A stretch of 64,000 nt of DNA from an uncultured Lachnospiraceae bacterium (GTDB lineage: Bacteria; Bacillota; Clostridia; Lachnospirales; Lachnospiraceae). Shown here one piece after another: positions 1 through 8,892 of this stretch. Numbering within the stretch: position 1 is the stretch's first letter; each line of letters begins with the position of its first letter. The position numbers and the translations under genes are program-made. Under the pieces are notes generated by a model that was not told the DNA's origin, did not search any database, and worked only from the letters and a program-made list of their open reading frames with translations. The DNA lies in contig CAKXYI010000001.1 in assembly GCA_934899185.1 (NCBI GenBank), positions 614,050 through 678,049 of the forward strand, read 5' to 3'.

Positions 1-515
1 TATATTTAAAAGAGGCAAATTTAATAGATGCCAAAAAGGAATTCGCATTTATCCAAAATATACCTAATAATGAAAACGGCTTTACAAATGAAAACTATAA
101 TTGTTCTTGGGAAGAATTTATTCAAAAAGTTCTTCCCGAATATATAGATATAGCTCATGGCATTAATCTTCCAAGCGGTTGGGTTTCCTCCACAGAATAT
201 TTTCTCTGGGAAGACAATACAATTAAAGGTCTTTTTCGCCTCCGACATCACTTAAATGATTTCCTTCGAGAGGGTCCTGGTCATATAGGATATTATATCA
301 AAGAAGAGTATCGCCATCTTGGTTACGCCACACAAGGATTGCAATTGTGCATTAATAAAGCATGGGAAATAATACCTGAGAACGAAATATATATGTCTGT
401 CCAAAAAGATAATACATATTCTCTCAAGGTTCAGTTAAATAATGGTGCATACATTCACCACGAAGACATTATCAATTACTATACGCGTATCTCAAAAAGA
501 ATTGGAAACTTATAA
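1..515 (+). CDS. GNAT-family N-acetyltransferase, 3' part
   Basis: An open frame with codons from base 3 runs in from the left edge and stops with TAA at 513-515, giving about 170 C-terminal residues. The part around bases 258-420 reads as an acetyl-CoA binding GNAT fold: a strand with GHIGYYI, then the EEYRHLGYATQGL turn-helix and a later QKDNTYS segment, as in acetyltransferases that modify small molecules or amino groups. The start lies outside the window. The stretch is very AT-rich, like the AraC regulator that follows. The substrate cannot be inferred. Confidence 0.8.
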   Translation, partial: YLKEANLIDAKKEFAFIQNIPNNENGFTNENYNCSWEEFIQKVLPEYIDIAHGINLPSGWVSSTEYFLWEDNTIKGLFRLRHHLNDFLREGPGHIGYYIKEEYRHLGYATQGLQLCINKAWEIIPENEIYMSVQKDNTYSLKVQLNNGAYIHHEDIINYYTRISKRIGNL

Positions 516-546
516 TTTTTCACAAAATACTGGGGAGTTACTTGTT

Positions 547-1755
547 ATGAAAAATATCTATTTACTCAAGAAGGTTTCTGAGTTATTCAGCATCGATATC
601 TTATATACAGAAAATAATACACTAAATATTTTAAGTAATCATAAAACTTATAACCCGGTATATACCAATACTGAATTTCGTCGTCGATTAATTACAATGG
701 CTTCTACTCAAAACGATCCATACATTTACATTGACATCTTTCAAGCATATTATTGTTGCATAAATGTTGATGGTCTATATATAATAATTGGTCCCATGCA
801 TACCCAACCATTAGAAGATCATAAATTACATAGTTTTTATTCACATTATAGAATCAATCAGTCTAATGATTTTCCTATCCATGTATATCATACAAAGGAA
901 GTTTATGACATAATTGGCATTGTTAGTAATACTTTACTTGATACAACATATGAACCGGAAGAATTAGCCCTGATTAATAATATTCTTCCGCAATCCACAA
1001 CACTTTCAAAATCTAACGAGAAGCAATTATTTCACTTAGAGTTATCTTCTCAACCTTTACCTTCCTATCAATATTATGAAGATCGAAAATTTATAGATTT
1101 TGTCAGGGAAGGTAATGTTCAAGAAGCCATTGAACATAACATGAAAATTGATAATATTGCCTTAAATCTTTCACAGAATGCTCTAATGAACTACCATAAT
1201 ATGTCCATAACAGAAATAACCCTGTGTACAGGTGCCGTTATTGCTAGCGGTTTATCTCCTAATACTGCATATCGCGTCAGCGCTTTTTATATGCAAAAAC
1301 TTGACACATGTAATACTGTAGAAGAAATCGTACAGTGTCGTATTCGTGCAATAGAAGACTTAATACAACATCTTCAAAAAAATAAACAATCTCATTGTTC
1401 ATCAAATTATACCGGACGATGCAAAGATTACATTGAAGAACACTATTCTGAAAAAATATATCTTCACGATGTTGCAAACGCATTAGATATTAATGAAAAT
1501 TACCTTTCTCGAATATTTAAAAAAGAAGAGGGTATAAGTTTTCAAGAATTTATAATTAAAACACGTGTTAAAAATGCTGCTAAATTATTAATATATTCTG
1601 ATGAAAGTCTCGCAAGCATTGCTGAAGATGTGAATTTTTCTTCTCAAAGTTATATGGGCAAAATGTTTATCAAATATAAAGGAATGACCCCCAAAGAATA
1701 TAGGAATCATTTTCGGAACGACACACAGTATTTCTATAATGATCCAATATCTTAA
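547..1755 (+). CDS. AraC-family transcriptional regulator
   Basis: About 402 residues. The C-terminal ~100 residues form two helix-turn-helix units typical of AraC/XylS regulators (CKDYIEEHYSEKIYLHDVA, NENYLSRIFKKEEG, then SLASIAEDVNFSSQSYMGKMF and the closing GMTPKEYR). The N-terminal ~290 residues are an unrecognised sensing region without an obvious cupin pattern. The frame opens further upstream, but the ATG at 547 is preferred because GGGGAG at 532-537 lies 9 bases before it and earlier starts overlap the acetyltransferase gene. AT-rich composition suggests different ancestry from the genes to the right. Its target is unknown. Confidence 0.85.
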   Translation: MKNIYLLKKVSELFSIDILYTENNTLNILSNHKTYNPVYTNTEFRRRLITMASTQNDPYIYIDIFQAYYCCINVDGLYIIIGPMHTQPLEDHKLHSFYSHYRINQSNDFPIHVYHTKEVYDIIGIVSNTLLDTTYEPEELALINNILPQSTTLSKSNEKQLFHLELSSQPLPSYQYYEDRKFIDFVREGNVQEAIEHNMKIDNIALNLSQNALMNYHNMSITEITLCTGAVIASGLSPNTAYRVSAFYMQKLDTCNTVEEIVQCRIRAIEDLIQHLQKNKQSHCSSNYTGRCKDYIEEHYSEKIYLHDVANALDINENYLSRIFKKEEGISFQEFIIKTRVKNAAKLLIYSDESLASIAEDVNFSSQSYMGKMFIKYKGMTPKEYRNHFRNDTQYFYNDPIS

Positions 1756-1758
1756 TAC

Positions 1759-1788
1759 TATTAGGGAGACACTAACATCTCCCTAATA
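1759..1788. terminator. Bidirectional hairpin terminator
   Basis: A perfect 11-bp inverted repeat (1759-1769 and 1778-1788) with an 8-base loop sits between the convergent AraC and flavodoxin-like genes. It can serve both. Confidence 0.7.
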
Positions 1789-1800
1789 TACTAAATTCTA

Positions 1801-2250
1801 CTATTTTACCAGCCCGTCGATATACTTTCTTGCATTTGCCAGATCGGTATCGTCCGGGTGACCCTTGGCAGCACCGCCAAACCAACCAAAGGGTCCAAAG
1901 GTATTAAAGCCCTTGCACCAGAAACTGCCGATATACTTTGCCTTTTTGTCCTTGCCGATACCGGAGAGGGCTTTTTTCTCATAGTCCATATAGCGCAGGG
2001 TGCAGGTATAAACGATAAACAACTTCTGATCTTCTCCCAAGGTAAACTCGCGGAAGAAATTCAACAGAGACTTGCGCATAGATGCTGCAAATATGCCCGA
2101 CGCCATACCGATCAGGTCATAGCCGGACAGGTCGGCATTTTTCGCCTCTGCGACTGTAAAGATATCTACATTTTCATTTTCCGCCATAGCCTGTACGACC
2201 TTCTCCGTATTCTTGTGGTGCACAGATGCATAGATGATTGCTGCTTTCAT
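1801..2250 (-). CDS. Flavodoxin-like protein
   Basis: About 149 residues beginning MKAAIIYASVHHKNTEK, a flavodoxin FMN phosphate-binding loop variant, followed by YDLIGMASGIFAASM and a later FIVYTCTLRYMDY strand. It resembles short flavodoxin-family proteins that bind FMN and carry electrons or act as small quinone/flavin reductases. The ATG at 2250 is chosen because AAGGAG lies 8 bases upstream; an in-frame GTG three codons earlier touches the Shine-Dalgarno. It is monocistronic between two terminators, so its partner is unknown. Confidence 0.75.
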   Translation of the reverse strand: MKAAIIYASVHHKNTEKVVQAMAENENVDIFTVAEAKNADLSGYDLIGMASGIFAASMRKSLLNFFREFTLGEDQKLFIVYTCTLRYMDYEKKALSGIGKDKKAKYIGSFWCKGFNTFGPFGWFGGAAKGHPDDTDLANARKYIDGLVK

Positions 2251-2315
2251 ATCATTCACTCCTTATTTTCCAAAATCTGTCTGTATTATAGCATGAAATT
2301 AAGGTATATAGCGCA

Positions 2316-2354
2316 AAAAGCGTCGCATCTTTGCCAAAAAGATACGGCGCTTTT
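2316..2354 (-). terminator. Terminator of the GH3/GPH operon
   Basis: A 17-bp stem with two wobble pairs (2316-2332 with 2338-2354) and a 5-base loop, followed on the minus strand by a T-run, lies just downstream of the symporter stop. Confidence 0.8.
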
Positions 2355-2400
2355 ACTGTCGTTTACTGTTCGCATTTTGTTTTACTGTCGTTTACTGTTC
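2351..2400. repeat. 21-bp tandem direct repeat at the symporter 3' end
   Basis: The same 21 bases occur at 2351-2371 and 2380-2400, offset by 29 bases. The right copy contains the last codons and stop of the GPH symporter and the left copy lies in the 3' UTR, so a small tandem duplication of the gene end is likely. Confidence 0.85.
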
Positions 2401-3885
2401 TTTCATCTCAGCAATATTCTTCTGCACCTGAACCATGCGATCCTTGTCCAGTTCATAGAACTTCATTGCTACGATATTACACAGCCAGCCGATGACCGGA
2501 AGTCCAAAACTTAAGAACATAGTCATCCAGAATACACCGCTTGTAGCCTTATCTCCCATCTGTGGCATAGTGCTCTTATAACCGATGGCTGCCACACAAA
2601 GGGCTGCGATTGTTGTAGCAAGGGCTGCCATCAATTTGTCAATGAATGAATAAACACCTGCAACTACAGCCGGCATATACTTTCCGGAACGCTCTAACTC
2701 ATAGTCAACTACATCGGCACGCATGGCACCAGCGGTTGTGGTCAGAATCATACGGGTTGCAGAAGTTGCCAACATCAAAATACAATAGATTACTGTTGGT
2801 GCAGCAACTACAGAGATCTGGCTCATACCATCTTTTCCTAAAATAATGCAGAAACCGCAGGTCAAAGCCGCAACGCCAATGGAAACCCATGACCAGAATG
2901 TGGTTGATTTTTTAACACCATATTTTGACACATACATACCACCTAAGAAGGCAAAGATAATACCTACGATCATGGTAAAGTTGTTGATCATAGTTGTTGC
3001 CTTGTAACTGCCGATCAAAATACCATTTAACATTGTAAGGATGATAGACTGGCTTGCGGCGGTCTGCGCTAACTTATCTGTTGCACAGGAAACAATATAC
3101 ATCTGCGCCGGACGATTGTCGCGAAGAACATGCCACATATCGCTCCACTTGATCTTGTCGTCCTTTTTCTTACTGCCGATAGACTCATAAGATTCCTTAA
3201 CGTCCGCATGGCGCAGACCAATGATGGAAAGAAGGGTCAAAGCACCTGCAAATGCCACGAATAAGAAACAAGAGTTTTTAAGCATTGCAGCATTGTACTG
3301 GTTATCATATTTCGGCAGAATTGCAAATGCAATTACTGTGTTAAATATCATTGGGGTAAGATAACTATAAACAGTACCAATAAAGCCCATCATTGGTCGC
3401 TGATGCGGATCATTTGTAAGGATGGTCGGTCCAACAGCAGAAGCTGTAGAACAAAGCGTATATCCTAATGTATAAATGACATATGTAATCGTAAATACAA
3501 CGATGCCTGCAATTCCGGTAAATTTACCTACACACCAGTTATACAGGCTGATAGAAGCAAGTGCTTCAATCGCAAATCCTATTGCAACACAGATCCTGAT
3601 CTTTCCATGTGTTCCCGGCATCTTCTCGATCAGAGCCGCTGCCAGAGCATCTGTCACACCATCAAAGATCTTTGTCACAGAGAGGATCAATCCAACTGTC
3701 GCAACAGCGATACCATATCCCTCTGTTCCAATATAACTGGCATACATGATCAGTATGTAAAAACACATCTGACCTCCGTGTGTTGCTACACTGGCAATCA
3801 TATCAAATAAGGATGCCTTGCGGTATTGTACGCCATCGGTCACACTGGCATCCTGCATTTTCAGTTTTTCTTTTAACCCACTCAT
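2392..3885 (-). CDS. GPH-family (MFS) sugar:cation symporter
   Basis: A 497-residue polytopic membrane protein of the glycoside-pentoside-hexuronide:cation symporter family, with about 12 hydrophobic segments and the family loop TKIFDGVTDALAAALIEK after the second helix. AGGAGG lies 8 bases before the ATG. It follows the GH3 gene with a 12-base gap, so the pair very probably imports and cleaves the same glycoside. It is clearly paralogous to the symporter at 11293-12810, sharing near-identical C-terminal stretches such as the MGDKAT and MKFYELD motifs. The substrate is not determinable. Confidence 0.88.
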   Translation of the reverse strand: MSGLKEKLKMQDASVTDGVQYRKASLFDMIASVATHGGQMCFYILIMYASYIGTEGYGIAVATVGLILSVTKIFDGVTDALAAALIEKMPGTHGKIRICVAIGFAIEALASISLYNWCVGKFTGIAGIVVFTITYVIYTLGYTLCSTASAVGPTILTNDPHQRPMMGFIGTVYSYLTPMIFNTVIAFAILPKYDNQYNAAMLKNSCFLFVAFAGALTLLSIIGLRHADVKESYESIGSKKKDDKIKWSDMWHVLRDNRPAQMYIVSCATDKLAQTAASQSIILTMLNGILIGSYKATTMINNFTMIVGIIFAFLGGMYVSKYGVKKSTTFWSWVSIGVAALTCGFCIILGKDGMSQISVVAAPTVIYCILMLATSATRMILTTTAGAMRADVVDYELERSGKYMPAVVAGVYSFIDKLMAALATTIAALCVAAIGYKSTMPQMGDKATSGVFWMTMFLSFGLPVIGWLCNIVAMKFYELDKDRMVQVQKNIAEMKEQ

Positions 3886-3897
3886 ACGCTTTTCCTC

Positions 3898-6171
3898 CTA
3901 TTCGTTCATTTCTTTAAATAAATCTTCCCAACGTTCCTCCGGGATCATGGGAATCATTCTCTTAATGGTCTGTAATGGTTCTGACAAAAGTCCCATTTCC
4001 TTCGGAAGGTCCTCTGCATATGGCATCTGCTTAGCAGCCGCGTCCATACCCATCTTTGCAATCACGGCATTGACCATTGGCATGACCTCATCCATAAAGT
4101 CTTTTCCAACCGGATGTTTTTTCACATCCACGATCGGTGTCATCAGATCATACTTCTGTCCGCTTGCCATATACTCATCTTCCACGGTGACCGCCTGCTG
4201 CAATAAGACCGTCTCTGCATCCTGACAGATCTCGATCGTATAATCTCCTCCCGGAATACGGAAAGCGTGCGCGCCCTCATCCCAATAAGTAAAGCATCTT
4301 TTATCCAAGGTAAATGTCACAATCTTGCTCTCGCCCGGCTGCAGATCAACTTTTTCAAACCGGCGGAGTTCACGCACCGGACGATTGATGGCAGTCGCGC
4401 CCTTTTTACAGCCGACATACAACTGAACCAGTGCTTTCCCGGCACAATTTCCTGTGTTCTTAACAGACACGCTGACGTTTAAGACCTGACCTGCTGCATA
4501 GGTATCTTTTTCCACCTGTAAGTCATCGTAAACGAATTCCGTGTAAGAAAGCCCATATCCAAATGGAAAACGCACCGGCATTTTCCGACTGCTATAGTAA
4601 CGATAACCGACAAAGACGCCCTCGCCATAAGTTACCTCGTTACCCTCGCCCGGCCAGGTCAGATATGAAGACGAATCCTCATAGCGCAATGGGAAGGACT
4701 CTGCCAAATGTCCTGACGGATTGGTCTCTCCGCTAAGAACTGACCAGATGGCTTCGCTTGCACCTTCTCCTGCCAGATATGCTTCCAAAATACCTGCCAC
4801 ATCATCCGCCCAAGGCAGTTCAACGACACCACCGTTTTCCAGAACGACGACTGTATTTTTCTGGACTTCGGCAATCTCTGCGATCAGGCGGTTCTGGCAT
4901 TTCGGCAACTTCATGGTATAGCGGTCAAAGCCCTCGGACTCCATGATCGGCGGCAATCCCGCCATAATGACAACGACCTCTGCCTCTTTTGCAGCCGCGA
5001 TTGCTTCTTTTGCCTTTTCCTCGTCATAAATATCTTCCGCCGCGCTATAGCCCTCCACATAAGATACATTCGTCCAAGCCTTTGTCACCTCCGGCATGGT
5101 CGGCACCTTATATGGATTGACTCTGGAAGATCCTGCTCCCTGATATCTTGGCTCATTTGCAAAGCCACCGACGATCAGGATCTTTTGTTCTTTTTGCAAA
5201 GGTAAGACCTGATCCTGGTTTTTCAGTAAAACAAGAGATTCCTTTGCCAGATCTACTGCCAAAGCATGACCTTTTTCATAGTCATAGACCACTTCTTTTT
5301 TATTGTCTTTTGCCTTTAAGACCAGAGCAATCAGTTCCTGACATGCTTCATCTAAGAGGCTGACTTCTAACTGACCGCTTTCTACTGCCTCCACGATCTC
5401 TTTATCATGCAGACCATCTCCCGGCATGGTAAGGGCACAGCCGCCCTTTACTGCTGCGACGCGGTCATGGACTGCCGCCCAATCGCTGACCACCATGCCG
5501 TCAAAGCCCCATTCTCCACGCAAGATATCCACCAGATACTTGCGGTTCTCCGTCAGATAAGTGCCATCCACCTTGTTGTAGGATGCCATGACCGTCCAAG
5601 GCTTTGCCTCCTTGACAACCTTTTCAAAAGCTGACAGATAAATCTCCCGCATGGCGCGCTCCGGCACCTTGCTATTGCTGGTTCTTCTGCGCGTCTCCTG
5701 ATTGTTTGCCACATAATGTTTGAGCGACGCGCCGACACCTTCTGCCTGCAATGCTTTGACATAGGCAGATCCCATGCTGCCAGCCAGATAAGGATCTTCT
5801 GAAAAATATTCAAAATTGCGCCCACACAAAGGGCTTCTCTTGATATTGATGCCCGGTCCTAAAAGCACCTCAACTTCCTGTTCCTGCGCATTCTGTCCCA
5901 GAGCCTGACCCAACCTTTTGGCTACGGATGTATCAAAAGAAGATCCGCTACAACAAGCCGCCGGGAAACAGGTAGCAACGCGGCTTTCGTGCTTGCCCAT
6001 GAAATCCTGCGCGCCTTCCTGCTTACGCAGTCCTTGCGGACCATCAGCCATACGAAGCGACGCAAGTGCCGGCACTTCCTTGGTCATAAATGTGTTTGCG
6101 CCGGATGTCAGTGACGCTTTTTCTTCCAGAGTCAAAGTTTTTACGATTTCTTTTGCCTTTGTCTCATACAT
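3898..6171 (-). CDS. Glycoside hydrolase family 3 (beta-glucosidase-like)
   Basis: A 757-residue enzyme hydrolysing terminal beta-linked sugars by a retaining mechanism. GH3 landmarks are GRNFEYFSEDPYLAG near 118-131, KHYVANNQE at 151-159 and the nucleophile Asp230 in MVVSDW, followed by the alpha/beta sandwich domain (residues ~330-540) and an Fn3-like domain (VSVSVKNTGNCAGKALVQLYV region). No signal peptide, so it acts in the cytoplasm on sugar brought in by the adjacent symporter. The ATG at 6171 has GGAGGAGG 8 bases upstream; longer starts lack one. The last ~75 residues are unusual: a Met-rich helical tail (for example FMDEVMPMVNAVIAKMGMD), also seen on the GH2 enzyme in this window. Confidence 0.93.
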   Translation of the reverse strand: MYETKAKEIVKTLTLEEKASLTSGANTFMTKEVPALASLRMADGPQGLRKQEGAQDFMGKHESRVATCFPAACCSGSSFDTSVAKRLGQALGQNAQEQEVEVLLGPGINIKRSPLCGRNFEYFSEDPYLAGSMGSAYVKALQAEGVGASLKHYVANNQETRRRTSNSKVPERAMREIYLSAFEKVVKEAKPWTVMASYNKVDGTYLTENRKYLVDILRGEWGFDGMVVSDWAAVHDRVAAVKGGCALTMPGDGLHDKEIVEAVESGQLEVSLLDEACQELIALVLKAKDNKKEVVYDYEKGHALAVDLAKESLVLLKNQDQVLPLQKEQKILIVGGFANEPRYQGAGSSRVNPYKVPTMPEVTKAWTNVSYVEGYSAAEDIYDEEKAKEAIAAAKEAEVVVIMAGLPPIMESEGFDRYTMKLPKCQNRLIAEIAEVQKNTVVVLENGGVVELPWADDVAGILEAYLAGEGASEAIWSVLSGETNPSGHLAESFPLRYEDSSSYLTWPGEGNEVTYGEGVFVGYRYYSSRKMPVRFPFGYGLSYTEFVYDDLQVEKDTYAAGQVLNVSVSVKNTGNCAGKALVQLYVGCKKGATAINRPVRELRRFEKVDLQPGESKIVTFTLDKRCFTYWDEGAHAFRIPGGDYTIEICQDAETVLLQQAVTVEDEYMASGQKYDLMTPIVDVKKHPVGKDFMDEVMPMVNAVIAKMGMDAAAKQMPYAEDLPKEMGLLSEPLQTIKRMIPMIPEERWEDLFKEMNE

Positions 6172-6288
6172 TTTGCCTTCCTCCTCCGTTTCTTTGGTCA
6201 TATTGTTGCACGCTTTGGGGCAAAAACAAATGCACACTATCACGATGCTGTGCTGTCACCGTACATATATGATATATTGTCATTTAAC

Positions 6289-6345
6289 TATACAAAGTGT
6301 TCGGTATATGTTATAATATACAAAACATTCGACATTTGACGAACA
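6289..6345 (+). promoter_or_regulatory. tetR promoter with candidate operator
   Basis: An extended -10 (TG at 6309-6310, TATAAT at 6312-6317) with a poor -35 near 6289 precedes the TetR gene. TGTTCG at 6298-6303 and CGAACA at 6340-6345 are inverted arms flanking the -10, a plausible autoregulatory site that could also control the divergent GH3 operon. Confidence 0.5.
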
Positions 6346-6388
6346 AGATGATTTAAGAAGAAATCAATGTATTTTCAGGAGGGATCAA

Positions 6389-7081
6389 ATGGAAAAAGGA
6401 CTGCAATACAAGCGCACAGACCGTGCCATCGTCAATGCTTTTATTAAATTAGTCAATCAGGGATCTTTTGAGAAACTGACTGTGCAGGAGATCTTAGACG
6501 AAGCCCTCGTCAGCCGCAATACCTTTTACTCCCACTATCGGGACAAATACGATATTGCTGAACAATTATTTGAAAAATATAAAGAAGATTTTATGGAACT
6601 ATTAAGAAAGAGTTATACCAATGTCGGCAAAGAATGGGCAGGAACGGATAAATTCGATCAGTTTTCCAACCTGCCGACCCAGACATTTCTCCATTTCCAT
6701 CAGGAGTATGGTGACATCATGTCCGCCCTCAATAAGATCAAGACAGATAAGGTAGATATGGATCTCTTCGTGTCGCAACTTTTTAAAAAACGTTACCTAT
6801 CCGCTCCCAGCAATCAGGAAGATCTGACACCGGAACGCAATCTGAATCTGGAAGCCGAGATCTATGCCGCAGTCTATAACGCCATTGCCCGCTATTATGC
6901 TGATTTTGATCCACGGAAACCGGAAGATGCCCCCATCCACATTCCTTATTTGGAGGAATCCATCTGCCATGCCTTTTTGTTTTCCATCGGCATTATTGAA
7001 AAGCACTACAAAGATAGTGCTTTCCAATATATGATGGAAACGGAAAAAGAAGCCAAGAAGTTAAAAGAGAATTATCAATAG
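6389..7081 (+). CDS. TetR/AcrR-family regulator
   Basis: A 230-residue regulator with an N-terminal TetR helix-turn-helix (DRAIVNAFIKLVNQGSFEKLTVQEILDEA then VSRNTFYSHYRDKYDI, residues ~10-55) and a C-terminal ligand/dimer domain. AGGAGG is placed correctly before the ATG. It is divergent from the GH3/GPH operon, so control of that operon is the simplest guess. Its 3' end overlaps the convergent 2-hydroxyacid dehydrogenase by 7 bases, with no terminator visible between them. Confidence 0.87.
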   Translation: MEKGLQYKRTDRAIVNAFIKLVNQGSFEKLTVQEILDEALVSRNTFYSHYRDKYDIAEQLFEKYKEDFMELLRKSYTNVGKEWAGTDKFDQFSNLPTQTFLHFHQEYGDIMSALNKIKTDKVDMDLFVSQLFKKRYLSAPSNQEDLTPERNLNLEAEIYAAVYNAIARYYADFDPRKPEDAPIHIPYLEESICHAFLFSIGIIEKHYKDSAFQYMMETEKEAKKLKENYQ

Positions 7082-8037
7082 ACAAGGTTCTGAGGTCTGC
7101 CATTTAAATATGCTTCGATATTATCAGCAGTAATATCCATGATCCTCTGTCTGCTTTCTTTTGGTGCCCATGAAATGTGAGGTGTGATAATGCAGTTTGG
7201 TGCCTCAAGAAGAGGATTGTCCTCTCTGATCGGCTCTGTATATACAACATCTAATGCAGCTCCGGCCATCTTTCCCGAGCGCAGTGCATCCGCCACATCC
7301 TGTTCATTGATCAGTTGCCCTCTGGCATTATTGATCAGCATTACGCCGTCCTTCATCTTAGAAATGGCAGACTTGTTGATCATTCCCTCATTTTCCGGCG
7401 TAAGGAAGCAATGCAGACTGATAACATCAGCATTCGCATACAATTCCTCCAGATCCACATAAGTTGCGATCTCTTTACCCGCATCACTCGGATACAGATC
7501 ATATGCGATCACATTCATGCCCAATGCCTTAGCGACACGCCCTTCAGCCTGACCGATGCGGCCAAATCCTATGATACCCATTGTCTTACCCTCCAGTTCT
7601 ACCAGCGGATAATCCCAATAGCACCAGTCCGGATTGCTTGACCATTTGCCCGCGTGAACACTGTCACTATGATGACCGATATGATGACATAATTCTAAAA
7701 GCAAGGCAATCGAGAATTGGCTTACAGATGCTGTTCCATAGGTTGGGACATTTGATACAATGATCCCCCTGCTCTTGGCATATGCAACGTCGATCACATT
7801 ATAGCCGGTTGCAAGTACCGCGATCATTTTTAAATTATTACATTGATCCATCGTATTCTTTGATATCGGAGTCTTGTTTGTTACAACAACATCAGCGTCC
7901 TTTATCCTATCCGCGATGATCGGTGCTTCAACATAACTCGTTCTATCATATACTTCGACCTGCCCTAAATCCTCCAGTCTGCTCCAGGATAGATCTCCGG
8001 GATTTTCTGTATATCCATCTAATACAACAATCTTCAT
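7075..8037 (-). CDS. D-2-hydroxyacid dehydrogenase (glycerate dehydrogenase-like)
   Basis: A 320-residue NAD(P)-dependent enzyme interconverting a 2-keto acid and a D-2-hydroxy acid. It has the Rossmann motif GIIGFGRIGQ (residues ~155-164), the catalytic Arg in NNARGQ, the acidic partner in VYTEP and the catalytic His in TPHISW. It ends a five-gene operon, 5 bases after IclR, with a weak ribosome binding site. Its N-terminus (MKIVVLDGYTENPGDLSW) resembles hydroxypyruvate/glycerate dehydrogenases, but the substrate is unproven. A distinct paralog sits two genes upstream. Confidence 0.88.
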   Translation of the reverse strand: MKIVVLDGYTENPGDLSWSRLEDLGQVEVYDRTSYVEAPIIADRIKDADVVVTNKTPISKNTMDQCNNLKMIAVLATGYNVIDVAYAKSRGIIVSNVPTYGTASVSQFSIALLLELCHHIGHHSDSVHAGKWSSNPDWCYWDYPLVELEGKTMGIIGFGRIGQAEGRVAKALGMNVIAYDLYPSDAGKEIATYVDLEELYANADVISLHCFLTPENEGMINKSAISKMKDGVMLINNARGQLINEQDVADALRSGKMAGAALDVVYTEPIREDNPLLEAPNCIITPHISWAPKESRQRIMDITADNIEAYLNGRPQNLVY

Positions 8038-8042
8038 ATCTT

Positions 8043-8828
8043 TTACTTATTGAAGTTTTGATATCCGACCTCTCTGGATAATTGAAGCATAATTTCCCTA
8101 TAATCGTCTATTTTATCCATCAAAAGATCATCCGTCAGACGACTATAGGGACCTGTTACACTTATGCCACCAATCATTTCATCATTAGACCCATATATCG
8201 GGAATGCCAGACATCTTGCTCCAATTTCCCTTTCTTGATTATCAAAAGCATATCCGTTTTTTTGGATTTTCAGTAACTCTGCCTTGAGCGCATCCTTATC
8301 TGTGATCGTGTACTCCGTATAAGGCTCTAAAGCGTTATTCTCTAAGTACCTCTCCAGTTTTTCTTTACTATATTGCGCCAAGAAAAGTTTGCCAATACCA
8401 TTGCAATACATTGGCGCTGCATTTCCGACTGCCTGCACAGCCATCAGCGACTGATTTCTCACCCTCATGACCTCTATGTAGACTACCTTGTCATTTTCGC
8501 AAATGCCCAGACACACAGATTCACCAAATAGGTCGGATAATTTCTGCATATAAGGTCTGGCTGCTTTCGGCAAAGCGTTCTCCTTATTGATCTTATTCGC
8601 CAATGCACATATTTTCATTGTAGGTTCATACCGCAAAGTATCACTATTTTGCTTAACATAATTGCAATTCACCAGAGTTGTCAAAAATCTAAGCGTGGTG
8701 CTCGTATTCATCTCCAGACCTTTTGCAATATCTTGAAGTTTTTGGGGTTCTCCCTGTCTCACTAAATATTCAAAAATCGCAATGAGTTTCTCTCCTGATT
8801 GGTTTCCCGGTGTCTTATTTCCTGCCAT
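8043..8828 (-). CDS. IclR-family transcriptional regulator
   Basis: About 261 residues. The N-terminal winged helix (residues ~12-70: KLIAIFEYL, LQDIAKGLEM, TTLRFLTTL) and C-terminal effector domain (CLGICENDKVVYIE, IGKLFLA, ARCLAFPIY) are those of IclR repressors/activators, which bind small organic acids or aromatics. The ATG at 8828 is used because GGAGG is 6 bases upstream; a second ATG two codons earlier abuts it. It lies inside the operon it probably controls, so autoregulation through the operator near 12847-12865 is possible. Confidence 0.9.
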   Translation of the reverse strand: MAGNKTPGNQSGEKLIAIFEYLVRQGEPQKLQDIAKGLEMNTSTTLRFLTTLVNCNYVKQNSDTLRYEPTMKICALANKINKENALPKAARPYMQKLSDLFGESVCLGICENDKVVYIEVMRVRNQSLMAVQAVGNAAPMYCNGIGKLFLAQYSKEKLERYLENNALEPYTEYTITDKDALKAELLKIQKNGYAFDNQEREIGARCLAFPIYGSNDEMIGGISVTGPYSRLTDDLLMDKIDDYREIMLQLSREVGYQNFNK

Positions 8829-8892
8829 GATCATCCTCCAAATAAGTATCTGCCAGTAATTTTAAAACACCATTTCGGATATTGCAATCATA

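Noticed and set aside
1858..2514. Open frame on the plus strand spanning the flavodoxin and symporter ends
   Set aside because: It crosses a terminator and two real genes on the other strand and resembles no protein.
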